From contig DXAK01000045.1 in NCBI GenBank assembly GCA_019117065.1, positions 98,822 through 162,821 of the forward strand: a DNA stretch of 64,000 nt. The letters run 5' to 3'. A program made the position numbers and the translations under genes. The notes beneath the pieces were generated by a model. The model saw only the letters and a program-made list of their open reading frames with translations, was not told the DNA's origin and made no database searches. Origin of the DNA: Candidatus Mediterraneibacter pullicola. GTDB taxonomy: Bacteria > Bacillota > Clostridia > Lachnospirales > Lachnospiraceae. Positions 46,612 to 56,581 of this stretch are shown piece by piece (position 1 is the stretch's first letter; each line of letters opens with the position of its first letter).

Positions 46612-48669
46612 GTGATAAGAAAATCTAAATTACTGATATGCACGCTTGTCATGTCCATGATGGTGACTGTATTGCCAGGGATGACAAGCTATGCAGCTGA
46701 AGCAGAAGGGGAGACAGAGGCTTCAGCGACGGAACTTCAGGACGAGAACAGTCAGCGTCTTGAAGAAGTTACAGCAATGGACGAAGAAGGAAACATTTAC
46801 GAGATTGCTGATACCGACGGTACGGTTTCAGAAGAAGTTTCTGAGGAAACTGCCGAAGAGGAGACAAACGGGATTGCGCTGTTCAGCGCCCGGTCTGTTG
46901 AGAACAAAGTGGTCAACTTTAATACAAAAGGAAACGCTACGACAAATTATACTGACAGTAATGGAAAATCGGGATACACGAACGGGGCATACGGCGCGGA
47001 TGCGGCATATCTCGGAACGACTTCTGACGGTAATATCAAATTTATGCTGGCAGGCGTTACAGGGACAGTAAGTGCTTCTGACGTTGAACTTGTGGATTAC
47101 AGCACCGTGGCGGATAGGGTGAGTTATTATAAGGTGTCGGGAGGAAGGCTGATTCATTACATTTCCCAGAACCTGAACAATGCTCCTTCATCTACCATAG
47201 ATAATGGTCCCGCACCGTCCTATTTGAGTCAAGACACGAAGTATTACAGCTATGACGGACATTATTTTTACACGGATTACGGCGTGATGCTCTCAGATTA
47301 TCAGAGCGGATGCAACGGGGATTCCGCAGTTAATTCGGGGAACCGGTTTGAAAATTATTTCCAGTTCCTTGATATGAACAGTTCTACGGGATATTCTGCA
47401 GATGAATTGAACACCATTCTCAACGACACATTACAGAGCAAGGGAAAAAATTCAAGCTCCAAACTGTGGGATGCGGGAAACCTTTTCGTGAAATACCAGA
47501 ATACATACGGAGTCAATGCCCTGTTGTCCGTGGGAATCGCAATCAACGAGAGCGGCTGGGGGACAAGCAGTATTTCTCAAAATAAGAATAATCTTTTCGG
47601 TCTAAACGCTCAAGACAGCAACGTGGGGAACGCGTCAAGTTATTACAGTGTTGAGAGCTGCATTATAGACTTCATGAAAAACTGGATGGCAGGCGGATAC
47701 CTAAACGATGCAAGTTGGAAGAACTTCGGAGAGTTTCTCGGCAACAAGGGTGAAGGTATCAATGTAAAGTACGCGTCCGACCCGTACTGGGGCGAGAAAG
47801 CTGCGGCTCACGCATGGACTTTGGATGAGAACGGAGATAGCAGAGATTATACCGGTGTGGTTATCGAACCGCCGGCGGACGTTCCATCAACAGACGAACC
47901 GACAACGGATGAACCGGTAACAGATGTTCCATCAACAGACGAGCCGACAACGGATGAACCGGTAACAGACGTTCCATCAACAGACGAGCCAGTAACGGAT
48001 GAACCGGTAACAGATGTTCCATCAACAGACGAGCCGGTAACGGATGAACCAGTAACAGATGTTCCATCAACAGACGGGCCGTCAGTGGGATCAGGTTCAG
48101 ACGGCACAACGGCGGGTTCAGGCTCGGATGATACAGTAACAGGAGATGCAGGCTCAAACAGCGGAGCACAGACAGAGACACAGAAAACGGTTTCTGATTC
48201 CGCAGGAAAGGTTACAGTCAGCGGTAAACTTTCAGGAGGCGCAGGAGTTACAGTGGATATGGTTGCGCCAAATACAGATGCGTATACAAGGTATGTGTCT
48301 GCCGAATGCTTGAAGGGTAAGACCATTTTGGGTGTATATGATATTACGCTGACAGGAGAACTGGAGGGCGAAGCACAGCTTACTTTCCATGTGGATGCCA
48401 AGTACAATGGTAAAGATGTAATCATCCTGCATTATGCGGATGACGGAACATATGAAACTTACAATGCAAAAGTAGAAAACGGGCAGGTTACGATCAGTGT
48501 GAAAGGATTTTCTCCCTATGTGATCGCACTGAATGAGAGCGGCTCAGGCGCCGGTGCGGCAGCGCCGAAAACAGGCGATTCTTCTAACATAATGTTGTGG
48601 ATTGCACTACTTGGAATTTCAGTGGCAGCGGCAGCTGGAGCTTTGATAAGGAGAAGAGTATCTAGATAA
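46612..48669 (+). CDS. Cell-wall-anchored glucosaminidase-domain protein with D/P/T repeats and sortase signal
   Basis: Signal peptide; NTYGVNALLSVGIAINESGWGTSSISQNKNNLFGLNAQD glucosaminidase motif; 15-aa tandem repeats; APKTGD + TM + RRR C-terminus. Confidence 0.85.
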   Translation: MIRKSKLLICTLVMSMMVTVLPGMTSYAAEAEGETEASATELQDENSQRLEEVTAMDEEGNIYEIADTDGTVSEEVSEETAEEETNGIALFSARSVENKVVNFNTKGNATTNYTDSNGKSGYTNGAYGADAAYLGTTSDGNIKFMLAGVTGTVSASDVELVDYSTVADRVSYYKVSGGRLIHYISQNLNNAPSSTIDNGPAPSYLSQDTKYYSYDGHYFYTDYGVMLSDYQSGCNGDSAVNSGNRFENYFQFLDMNSSTGYSADELNTILNDTLQSKGKNSSSKLWDAGNLFVKYQNTYGVNALLSVGIAINESGWGTSSISQNKNNLFGLNAQDSNVGNASSYYSVESCIIDFMKNWMAGGYLNDASWKNFGEFLGNKGEGINVKYASDPYWGEKAAAHAWTLDENGDSRDYTGVVIEPPADVPSTDEPTTDEPVTDVPSTDEPTTDEPVTDVPSTDEPVTDEPVTDVPSTDEPVTDEPVTDVPSTDGPSVGSGSDGTTAGSGSDDTVTGDAGSNSGAQTETQKTVSDSAGKVTVSGKLSGGAGVTVDMVAPNTDAYTRYVSAECLKGKTILGVYDITLTGELEGEAQLTFHVDAKYNGKDVIILHYADDGTYETYNAKVENGQVTISVKGFSPYVIALNESGSGAGAAAPKTGDSSNIMLWIALLGISVAAAAGALIRRRVSR
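47881..48078 (+). repeat. In-frame 45-bp tandem repeat (4 copies plus partial) encoding VPSTDEP(T/V)TDEPVTD
   Basis: Repeat starts GTTCCATCAACAGAC at 47881, 47926, 47971, 48016, 48061. Confidence 0.95.
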
Positions 48670-48700
48670 AAATTTGGATATAGAATAAGGTACATAATAA

Positions 48701-48736
48701 CAGAAAGCCTGCCGGGGTGACCCGGCAGGCTTTCTG
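48701..48736. terminator. Bidirectional terminator between convergent genes
   Basis: Perfect 16-bp stem CAGAAAGCCTGCCGGG GTGA CCCGGCAGGCTTTCTG. Confidence 0.92.
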
Positions 48737-48763
48737 TGTGTAAATCATCTCATGCAAACAATT

Positions 48764-49384
48764 TTAAAGAAACATTTTCTCAAGGTCTTCAAATCTCTGG
48801 ATCCTCGTTTCAGCCTTTGGTACAGCACCGAGACCGTACTCTGCAAAAATAAACGGAATCCCAGCATATGCACAGGCATCTGCATCACCTTGTGTGTCTC
48901 CGATATACACTGGATCTTTCAAGCCATTTCTTTCCATTAACATTAGGATCGTCTCGCCTTTGGACACAAGTGTCTCTCCAAAACAGAGATGATCTTTGAT
49001 GTAGGGACCGATCTCCAAAGACTTCATCATGAGTTCGATGTATCCTAGCTGGCAGTTGCTCACGATAAAGAGAGAATATTTTTCCGCAAGCTTTCTGATT
49101 GTCTCAGTTACGCTGGGATATGCAGATCCCGGATGATCTTCCAGATAGCGATTTTCATAGGAAAAGCAAATATCCAAAAGATTCATGCGTTCAGCAGGGG
49201 AAAGGGAGGGGAAAAGCAGGTCTCCGATCTCAGTCATTGTTTTCCCGAATACCTTTCCCATAGCTTCTGCGTCTAAAGTAAGATTAAGGGAAGAGTTCTC
49301 GCGCACTGCGCGGTCCCATGCAGCGGCGACTGGCTCTGTGGAATCCCACAGCGTACCATCTACATCAAAGATTATTCCATCCAT
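48764..49384 (-). CDS. HAD family hydrolase (phosphoglycolate phosphatase-like)
   Basis: MDGIIFDVDGTLWDSTEPVAAAWDRA; VYIGDTQGDADACAYAGIPFIFAEYGLG. Confidence 0.87.
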   Translation of the reverse strand: MDGIIFDVDGTLWDSTEPVAAAWDRAVRENSSLNLTLDAEAMGKVFGKTMTEIGDLLFPSLSPAERMNLLDICFSYENRYLEDHPGSAYPSVTETIRKLAEKYSLFIVSNCQLGYIELMMKSLEIGPYIKDHLCFGETLVSKGETILMLMERNGLKDPVYIGDTQGDADACAYAGIPFIFAEYGLGAVPKAETRIQRFEDLEKMFL

Positions 49385-49497
49385 AATATGACTCCTTTAT
49401 TCGATTACCACTTGGTGTATCATAGCATAAAATCTCTCTTTTAAAAAGGGGGTTTTTAGTGTATACTTTAGTAATGGTTATAGACGGAGGCGGATTT

Positions 49498-52113
49498 ATG
49501 AGAGAAAAAATCGTACTGATAGACGGGCACAGTATTTTAAACCGGGCATTCTACGGAGTTCCGGATCTGACCAACTCAGAAGGGCTTCATACAAATGCAG
49601 TCTACGGGTTTTTAAATATTATGTTCAAAATTCTTGACGAAGAGAAACCGGAATATTTGACTGTTACATTCGACGTACACGCGCCTACGTTCCGGCATGA
49701 GATGTATGCGGATTATAAAGGCACGAGAAAACCTATGGCAGAAGAGCTTAGACAACAGGTTCCGGTCATAAAGGATGTCTTAAAAGCGATGAACATCGAG
49801 ATCATCGAGCAGGCAGGGCTGGAGGCAGACGATTTGCTGGGAACAATTTCCCGCATGTGTGAGGACAAGGGCATGGATGTGTCCATTATTTCGGGGGATA
49901 GGGATACGCTTCAGCTTGCCACGGATCATGTAAAGATCCGTATTCCCAAGACAAAGCAGGGAAAGACGGAAGTAGAAGATTATAACGCCGGAGATGTAAA
50001 AGAGCGCTATGGTGTTACGCCTGAAGAATTCATCGACGTGAAGGCTCTTATGGGTGATGCGTCTGATAATATACCGGGTGTTCCAGGTGTCGGCGAGAAG
50101 ACGGCGACAAAAATCATTCAGGATTATCAGTCGATTGAAAATGCCTATGAGCACGCGGACGAGATCAAACCGCCCCGCGCCAGCAAGAATCTGAAAGAAT
50201 ATTGGGAACAGGCGAAGTTGAGCAAAGTGCTGGCGACGATTAACACTCATGCAGAGATTGATTTTGATGTGGAAAAAGCACGTCACGGCAATCCTTATAC
50301 GAAGGAAGCGCATGAAATTTTTAAGCGCTTGCAGTTTAAAAACATGCTGAGCCACTTTGATGTGGAGGCGGACGTCAATGAGATTGAAAACTCCTTCTGT
50401 GAAGTTACGGATAAAGCAGAGATTGACCGTATTTTTAAGGAGGCGGCACAGGCAAACTGGGTGGGCGCTTCATTTTCTAAAGACGCGGGAAATGTCTTGC
50501 CTTTGTTTGCCCATCCGTCGGGATTCGGCAGAATTGCCATCGCGTATGGGAAGGACAAGATCTATTCCATCCCATGCGACATGGATACGGATATGGACTT
50601 CCTTTTTGGGAAGATGTCCGAACTGGCGGGAAGTGCAAAACAGTTTGCTATGTGCGGGCTGAAAGAGTATCTGGGTTATCTGCCTGCGGCAAATAAGGAG
50701 ACTTGTTTTGATGTGATTTTGGCGGCTTACCTTCTGAATCCTCTGAAAAGTGATTATGAATATGAGGATGTGGCGCGGGAACAGTTAAATCTGCTCATTG
50801 ATGAGAAGGTGGGCAGCGCGGAAAAAGCCTGCTATGAGGCATACACTGCCTATGCGGCGGCGCCGGTTCTTGATACAAAGTTAAAGGAAGCGGGCATGGA
50901 CCGTCTCTTTTATGACATCGAGATGCCTCTTGTATTTACGCTGTTTGATATGGAACAGACAGGGGTGCGCATCGAGGCAGAAGCGCTGAAAACCTATGGC
51001 GATGAGCTGGGCGGCAGGATTGTGGAGCTGGAAAAAGAGATCTATGATCTGGCGGGAGAAGCGTTTAATATCAATTCTCCTAAACAGCTTGGAGTTATTC
51101 TGTTTGAGAAGCTTGGGATGCCTCATGCGAAAAAGACAAAGACTGGGTATTCTACAGCGGCGGATGTGCTGGACAAGCTGGCCCCGGATTATCCCATTGT
51201 GGCAAAGATTCTGGAGTACCGCCAGCTTACAAAACTGAAATCTACCTATGCAGACGGGCTGGCCGCTTATATTGGAAATGACGGGCGGATTCACGGGAAG
51301 TTCAACCAGACAGTGACGGCGACAGGGCGCCTAAGCAGCACTGAACCAAACCTTCAGAATATCCCGGTACGCATGGAATTGGGACGGCTCATACGGAAGG
51401 TATTCGTGCCGGAAGAAGGATATATTTTTGTGGACGCAGACTATTCTCAGATTGAGTTGCGTATTCTGGCGCACTGTTCTGGAGATGAACAGCTGATTCA
51501 GGCGTACCGGGAGGCGAGGGATATCCATAGGATGACTGCGGCCCAAGTGTTCCACACGCCCTTTGATGAGGTCACCGATCTGCAGCGCCGCAACGCGAAG
51601 GCAGTAAACTTTGGGATTGTGTACGGCATCAGCTCTTTCGGGCTTAGTCAGGACTTAAGTATCACAAGAAAAGAAGCGACACAGTATATCGAGCATTATT
51701 TTGAGACTTATCCGGGGATTAAAAAGTTTCTGGATGACTGTGTGGCGAACGCAAAAGAAAAAGGTTATGCGGTCACACTGTTTGGCCGAAGAAGACCTGT
51801 GCCAGAACTGAAATCCAGCAATTTCATGCAGAGGAACTTCGGGGAGAGGGTGGCGATGAACGCGCCGATTCAGGGAAGCGCGGCGGATATCATTAAGATT
51901 GCGATGATAGATGTCAATGAGGAACTGAAAAAGCGGGGAATGAAGTCACGACTTATCCTTCAGGTGCATGATGAGCTTCTGATTGAAGCCGAGAAATCCG
52001 AAGTGGAAGAGGTTAAGGAAATTTTAAAGGATAAAATGGAACATGCAGCAGAGCTTTTGGTGCCGCTGATCGCGGATATGCACACTGGGAAAAACTGGTA
52101 TGAGGCAAAATAA
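49498..52113 (+). CDS. polA: DNA polymerase I
   Basis: MREKIVLIDGHSILNRAFYGVP (5'-3' exo); DADYSQIELRILAHCSGD; AVNFGIVYGISSFGL; LQVHDELLIEA. Confidence 0.98.
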   Translation: MREKIVLIDGHSILNRAFYGVPDLTNSEGLHTNAVYGFLNIMFKILDEEKPEYLTVTFDVHAPTFRHEMYADYKGTRKPMAEELRQQVPVIKDVLKAMNIEIIEQAGLEADDLLGTISRMCEDKGMDVSIISGDRDTLQLATDHVKIRIPKTKQGKTEVEDYNAGDVKERYGVTPEEFIDVKALMGDASDNIPGVPGVGEKTATKIIQDYQSIENAYEHADEIKPPRASKNLKEYWEQAKLSKVLATINTHAEIDFDVEKARHGNPYTKEAHEIFKRLQFKNMLSHFDVEADVNEIENSFCEVTDKAEIDRIFKEAAQANWVGASFSKDAGNVLPLFAHPSGFGRIAIAYGKDKIYSIPCDMDTDMDFLFGKMSELAGSAKQFAMCGLKEYLGYLPAANKETCFDVILAAYLLNPLKSDYEYEDVAREQLNLLIDEKVGSAEKACYEAYTAYAAAPVLDTKLKEAGMDRLFYDIEMPLVFTLFDMEQTGVRIEAEALKTYGDELGGRIVELEKEIYDLAGEAFNINSPKQLGVILFEKLGMPHAKKTKTGYSTAADVLDKLAPDYPIVAKILEYRQLTKLKSTYADGLAAYIGNDGRIHGKFNQTVTATGRLSSTEPNLQNIPVRMELGRLIRKVFVPEEGYIFVDADYSQIELRILAHCSGDEQLIQAYREARDIHRMTAAQVFHTPFDEVTDLQRRNAKAVNFGIVYGISSFGLSQDLSITRKEATQYIEHYFETYPGIKKFLDDCVANAKEKGYAVTLFGRRRPVPELKSSNFMQRNFGERVAMNAPIQGSAADIIKIAMIDVNEELKKRGMKSRLILQVHDELLIEAEKSEVEEVKEILKDKMEHAAELLVPLIADMHTGKNWYEAK

Positions 52114-52179
52114 AAGATCGGCGGACGGATTTCTTTTCATAAAAGGATCCTTGTAAAGTGAAGAGAGGAAGAGAACAGG

Positions 52180-52764
52180 TTGAAGGTTCTGGGAATTACA
52201 GGAGGCGTAGGCTCGGGAAAAAGCGAGGTGCTCCGGTATCTGAAAGAAGAGTACGGGGCTTATGTATGCCAGATGGATGAGACGGCAAAGGAATTGCAAA
52301 GGAGCGGCACAGACTGCTTCCGTCAGATCGTTGCGCGTTTCGGGAACAGGGTAATAGGTCCTGACGGAGAGCTTGACCGGGCAGAGCTTGGGAGCATTGT
52401 GTTTGCGGATGAAGTGGCACTGCACGCCTTAAATGCCATCGTTCATCCGGCTGTTTTCCGCTGGGTGAGGGAGGATATCAGGGAAAAACGTGAGGAGGGA
52501 GTGGACCTCTATGTGGTGGAAGCGGCTCTTCTGACAGAAGAGGGAAAAACGCTGTGCGATGAGCTCTGGTATATTTATGCGGAAGAGTATGTGCGCAGAG
52601 AACGGCTGAAGGCTTCCCGTGGGTACACGGATGAGAAGATTACGCAGATGATTGCCTCCCAGCCGGCGGAGGAGAGCTTTCGTAAGGCATGTACCGCTGT
52701 CATAGACAACAGCGGAGGATTTGAAGATACAAAGAGACAAATAGGAGAGAGACTGAAACTATGA
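52180..52764 (+). CDS. coaE: Dephospho-CoA kinase
   Basis: LGITGGVGSGKSEVLRYL P-loop; TTG start; DNSGG C-terminal motif. Confidence 0.94.
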   Translation: MKVLGITGGVGSGKSEVLRYLKEEYGAYVCQMDETAKELQRSGTDCFRQIVARFGNRVIGPDGELDRAELGSIVFADEVALHALNAIVHPAVFRWVREDIREKREEGVDLYVVEAALLTEEGKTLCDELWYIYAEEYVRRERLKASRGYTDEKITQMIASQPAEESFRKACTAVIDNSGGFEDTKRQIGERLKL

Positions 52765-53558
52765 GAATGTGCAGCATTGCCAGTGGCAGCAGCGGGAATT
52801 GCATCTATGTCGGGAGTGACAATACGCATCTGCTGGTGGATACAGGGATCAGTAAAAAGCGGATTGAGGAAGGCTTAAAAGAACTGGAGATCAAAGGGGA
52901 AGAATTAGACGGGATACTCATCACCCATGAGCACTCGGACCATATTCAGGGACTGGGCGTATTCAGCCGGAAATATCAGATTCCGGTTTATGCCACTCCG
53001 GGTACAATACAGGGGATCATGAGTTATTCCGGGCTGGGAAAAGTGCCGGAGGAAATTTTTCATCCCATACATACAGACGAGCCGTTTCTTGTGGGAGATG
53101 TGACCGTGAATCCGTTCGCGATCTCCCATGACGCCAATGAGCCGTCCGGATATCGTATGGAATGCGGTGGGAAATCAGTAGCAGTGGCGACAGATCTGGG
53201 AAAATACGACAGTTATACTGTGGAACATTTAAAGGGACTAGACGCTGTGCTCTTAGAGGCAAATCATGATATACATATGCTGGAAGTCGGAGGGTATCCA
53301 TATTATTTAAAACAGCGTATTTTGGGCGATCAAGGGCATTTGTCAAATGAATTGTCAGGGCGTCTGCTTTGTGATATACTACATGATAATCTGAAGCATA
53401 TTGTTCTCGGACATTTAAGTAAAGAAAACAATTATGCAAAGCTTGCCTATGAGACGGTTAAACTGGAGGTCACGTTGGCAGATAATGAGTACAGAGGCGA
53501 AGATCTCGATATGTTTGTGGCTAGTAGGGATACCGTTTCAGATATCATTATGGTCTGA
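52761..53558 (+). CDS. walJ: MBL-fold metallo-hydrolase, YycJ/WalJ family
   Basis: MRMCSIASGSSGNCIYVGSDNTHLLVDTGISKKRIEEGL; HEHSDHIQGLG. Confidence 0.88.
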   Translation: MRMCSIASGSSGNCIYVGSDNTHLLVDTGISKKRIEEGLKELEIKGEELDGILITHEHSDHIQGLGVFSRKYQIPVYATPGTIQGIMSYSGLGKVPEEIFHPIHTDEPFLVGDVTVNPFAISHDANEPSGYRMECGGKSVAVATDLGKYDSYTVEHLKGLDAVLLEANHDIHMLEVGGYPYYLKQRILGDQGHLSNELSGRLLCDILHDNLKHIVLGHLSKENNYAKLAYETVKLEVTLADNEYRGEDLDMFVASRDTVSDIIMV

Positions 53559-53576
53559 TCGAGGAGGAAAAGAAAG

Positions 53577-53849
53577 ATGAAGAAATGCATTGTCACGGTA
53601 CTTGGGAAAGATACAGTAGGTATTGTCGCGAAAGTATGTACCTATCTGGCGGAGAATAAGATCAATATCCTTGATATCTCGCAGACGATTATTCAAGGGT
53701 ATTTTAATATGATGGTGATCGCAGACATAACCGAGCTTGAAAAAGATTTTACACTTGTGTGCGATGAAATGGAAAAGCTGGGAGAAGAGATTGGGGTGAG
53801 CATCCGCTGCCAGAGAGAAGATATCTTTGAGAAAATGCACAGGCTGTAA
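53577..53849 (+). CDS. ACT domain-containing protein (UPF0237)
   Basis: [49 protein letters not shown]. Confidence 0.93.
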   Translation: MKKCIVTVLGKDTVGIVAKVCTYLAENKINILDISQTIIQGYFNMMVIADITELEKDFTLVCDEMEKLGEEIGVSIRCQREDIFEKMHRL

Positions 53850-53875
53850 GATGGAGAGATTGCGAGGAAACGACT

Positions 53876-55240
53876 ATGATCAATATGTATGAAGTGTCAG
53901 AGACAAATAAGATGATTGAGCATGAGAATCTAGATGTGAGGACCATTACGCTGGGTATCAGCCTGCTCGATTGTATTGACTCTGATTTAAAGGAACTGAA
54001 TCGTAAGATTTACGAGAAAATCACAAAAACAGCAGAGAATCTTGTCTCCGTGGGTAAGGATATTGAGAAGGAGTTCGGAATCCCGATTGTAAATAAAAGA
54101 ATCTCTGTTACACCTATCGCTTTGATAGGCGGTTCGGCGTGCAAATCTTCCGAGGATTTTGTAACCATTGCCAGAACCCTTGACAAGGCGGCTGAGAAGG
54201 TGGGGGTGAATTTTATCGGCGGATATTCCGCGCTCGTGTCAAAAGCTATGACAAAGAGTGACGAGAACCTGATTCTCTCTATTCCACAGGCGCTTTCTGA
54301 GACAGAGCGGATTTGCAGTTCAGTGAATGTGGGATCTACGAAGACTGGGATCAACATGGATGCGGTGCGTCTCTGCGGTGAGATTGTCAAGGCGACTGCT
54401 GAGGCTACAAAAGAGAGAGATTCTCTTGGGTGTGCGAAATTGGTTGTGTTCTGCAATGCTCCGGACGACAACCCGTTTATGGCAGGGGCATTCCTTGGAG
54501 TGACAGAGGCGGACGCGGTTATCAATGTAGGCGTAAGTGGCCCGGGGGTTGTGAAGAAAGCGCTGGAGAATGTACGAGGGAAAGGTTTCGAGGAACTCTG
54601 CGAGACGATCAAAAAGACGGCTTTCAAGGTGACCCGTGTAGGACAGCTTGTTGCGGGAGAGGCATCCCGCCGGCTTGCTATCCCCTTTGGTATCGTGGAT
54701 CTTTCCCTTGCTCCTACTCCGGACGTGGGCGACAGTGTGGCAGAGATTCTGGAAGAGATCGGACTGGAGAGAGTGGGTGCTCCGGGTACGACGGCGGCTC
54801 TCGCTTTGCTTAACGATCAGGTGAAAAAGGGCGGTGTCATGGCATCCTCCTATGTGGGAGGACTGAGTGGGGCATTTATCCCGGTAAGTGAAGATCAGGG
54901 GATGATCGATGCGGTTCATGCGGGCTCACTCACCTTAGAGAAGTTGGAGGCCATGACTTGCGTGTGTTCGGTAGGTTTAGACATGATTGCGATTCCGGGG
55001 AAGACGAGCGCCAGCACCATTTCCGGCATCATTGCGGACGAGATGGCAATCGGTATGGTCAATCAAAAAACAACGGCGGTCCGTCTGATTCCAGTGATTG
55101 GAAAAGACGTGGGGGATACGGCGCAGTTCGGAGGCCTTTTGGGGTATGCGCCGATTATGCCTGTAAATGAGTTCGGATGCGAGACATTTGTCAGCAGACG
55201 GGGCAGAATACCGGCGCCGATTCACAGTTTTAAAAATTAA
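53876..55240 (+). CDS. PFL family protein (UPF0210/DUF711)
   Basis: Sequence and conserved pairing with the upstream ACT protein; [15 protein letters not shown]. Confidence 0.9.
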   Translation: MINMYEVSETNKMIEHENLDVRTITLGISLLDCIDSDLKELNRKIYEKITKTAENLVSVGKDIEKEFGIPIVNKRISVTPIALIGGSACKSSEDFVTIARTLDKAAEKVGVNFIGGYSALVSKAMTKSDENLILSIPQALSETERICSSVNVGSTKTGINMDAVRLCGEIVKATAEATKERDSLGCAKLVVFCNAPDDNPFMAGAFLGVTEADAVINVGVSGPGVVKKALENVRGKGFEELCETIKKTAFKVTRVGQLVAGEASRRLAIPFGIVDLSLAPTPDVGDSVAEILEEIGLERVGAPGTTAALALLNDQVKKGGVMASSYVGGLSGAFIPVSEDQGMIDAVHAGSLTLEKLEAMTCVCSVGLDMIAIPGKTSASTISGIIADEMAIGMVNQKTTAVRLIPVIGKDVGDTAQFGGLLGYAPIMPVNEFGCETFVSRRGRIPAPIHSFKN

Positions 55241-55297
55241 GAGGAATTCCGAAAATAAAAAGTACCGCCGTATGATACGGCAGAAATGGAGAGAAAA

Positions 55298-56155
55298 ATG
55301 AGTAGAGTGGCGATCGTAACTGACAGTAACAGCGGGATCACACAGGACAGAGGAAAAGAGCTGGGAATCTATGTGCTTCCCATGCCATTTTTTATCGACG
55401 GTAAATTATTTTTAGAGGATATCAACCTGACACAGGACGAGTTCTACAGGAGGCTGGGAGAGAATTCTGATATTTCTACCTCTCAGCCCTCGCCGGGGCA
55501 TGTGATGGATCTGTGGGAGGAAGCGCTTAAGGAATATGATGAGATTGTCTGTATCCCCATGTCCAGCGGGCTTTCCAGCACATGCTCTACCGCTATGTCG
55601 ATTGCGGCAGAGTACAAAGGGCGCGTTCAGGTTGTGGATAACCAGAGAATATCCGTCACACAGGAGCAGTCTGTGTACGATGCGATGAAATTGCGTGATC
55701 AGGGGAAGTCAGCTGCGGAGATTAAAGAGGTTCTTGAGCGGGAAAAACTTCAGGCAAGTATCTATATTACAGTAGACACGCTGAAATATTTAAAAAAGGG
55801 CGGGCGCATCACACCAGCGGCGGCAGCCATCGGCACGGTACTGAACTTAAAGCCCGTCCTCCAGATCCAAGGGGAAAAGCTGGACGCTTTCGCAAAAGTA
55901 AGAGGCTGGAAGGCCGCGAAGAAAGCGATGCTCAATGCTATTGAGAAGGATCTGAACGAGCGGTTTGCGGATGTGAAGGACGATATGATTCTCGGAATCG
56001 CATATACCTGTACTAAGGAAGAGGCAAAGGAGTGGAAGCAGGAGGTCATGGATCGGTTTCCCGGATACGATATCGTGGAAGGCCCTCTGTCGCTGAGCGT
56101 GGCGTGCCATATCGGGCCGGGCGCAATGGCTGTGACGTGTATGAAAAAGGTGTAG
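55298..56155 (+). CDS. DegV family fatty-acid-binding protein
   Basis: VAIVTDSNSGITQDRGKELGIYVLPMPFFIDGKLFLED; STSQPSPGHVMDLWEEAL. Confidence 0.94.
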   Translation: MSRVAIVTDSNSGITQDRGKELGIYVLPMPFFIDGKLFLEDINLTQDEFYRRLGENSDISTSQPSPGHVMDLWEEALKEYDEIVCIPMSSGLSSTCSTAMSIAAEYKGRVQVVDNQRISVTQEQSVYDAMKLRDQGKSAAEIKEVLEREKLQASIYITVDTLKYLKKGGRITPAAAAIGTVLNLKPVLQIQGEKLDAFAKVRGWKAAKKAMLNAIEKDLNERFADVKDDMILGIAYTCTKEEAKEWKQEVMDRFPGYDIVEGPLSLSVACHIGPGAMAVTCMKKV

Positions 56156-56190
56156 GGATCGGGATTTCTGAAACAATAGAATATAGCAGG

Positions 56191-56295
56191 CAGCAGAGCA
56201 GATATTGAGTGATGGTGGGGATATATTTTCCGCAGGTGTGGAAGCGGATTTAGCGCCCCCTTGCTAGGCAAGATGCTCTGCTGTTTTCTGTTTTT
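56191..56295 (+). other. Structured intergenic region (large closed stem with internal hairpins and U-rich tail): degV terminator or small RNA
   Basis: CAGCAGAGCA (56191-56200) pairs perfectly with TGCTCTGCTG (56274-56283), then TTTTCTGTTTTT; internal TTCCGC/GTGGAA and TTGC/GCAA. Confidence 0.55.
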
Positions 56296-56346
56296 GCTTA
56301 GATCATGAGGGGACAAGTCCTCTGCAGAACTTTATCTAAATAATTG

Positions 56347-56375
56347 TTGACAACTGGGAAGAGATGTGGTAAATT
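56347..56375 (+). promoter_or_regulatory. Promoter of infC-rpmI-rplT operon
   Basis: TTGACA (56347-56352) - 17 nt - TAAATT (56370-56375). Confidence 0.65.
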
Positions 56376-56384
56376 ATTTTCTGC

Positions 56385-56545
56385 GTGAAGCAAAAAACAA
56401 AGTAGAGTATCCACTCTCACCATAGCACAATCGGGTGACTATTGGTCTGATATTGATGTATCGCTTCTCTGTTTTTGTGAGGGAGCGGCTTATTGATTTC
56501 GGGTGGATATGATATTCACTCGTTTTTTTGTGTTTTCGCATAGGG
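56385..56545 (+). promoter_or_regulatory. infC operon leader, probably an L20-type autoregulatory leader with terminator
   Basis: ~200-nt leader upstream of infC ending in a GGGTGGATATGATATTCACTCGTTTTTTT terminator-like hairpin; position matches the Firmicutes L20 leader. Confidence 0.6.
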
Positions 56546-56581
56546 AACCTAAAGGAATTCATTTGACGGAGGTATACGACA

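Noticed and set aside
47881-48078. Regular repeat array that could be mistaken for CRISPR
   Set aside because: 45-bp units are directly abutting, in frame, and encode protein; no unique spacers, no cas genes.
47847-48425. 192-aa Ser/Thr/Val/Gly-repeat ORF on the minus strand
   Set aside because: Mirror of the D/P/T-repeat coding region; the plus-strand protein has signal peptide, domain and anchor.
53577-55240. ACT plus UPF0210 gene pair as a possible novel system
   Set aside because: Widely conserved pairing in Firmicutes; function uncertain but not new to this locus.
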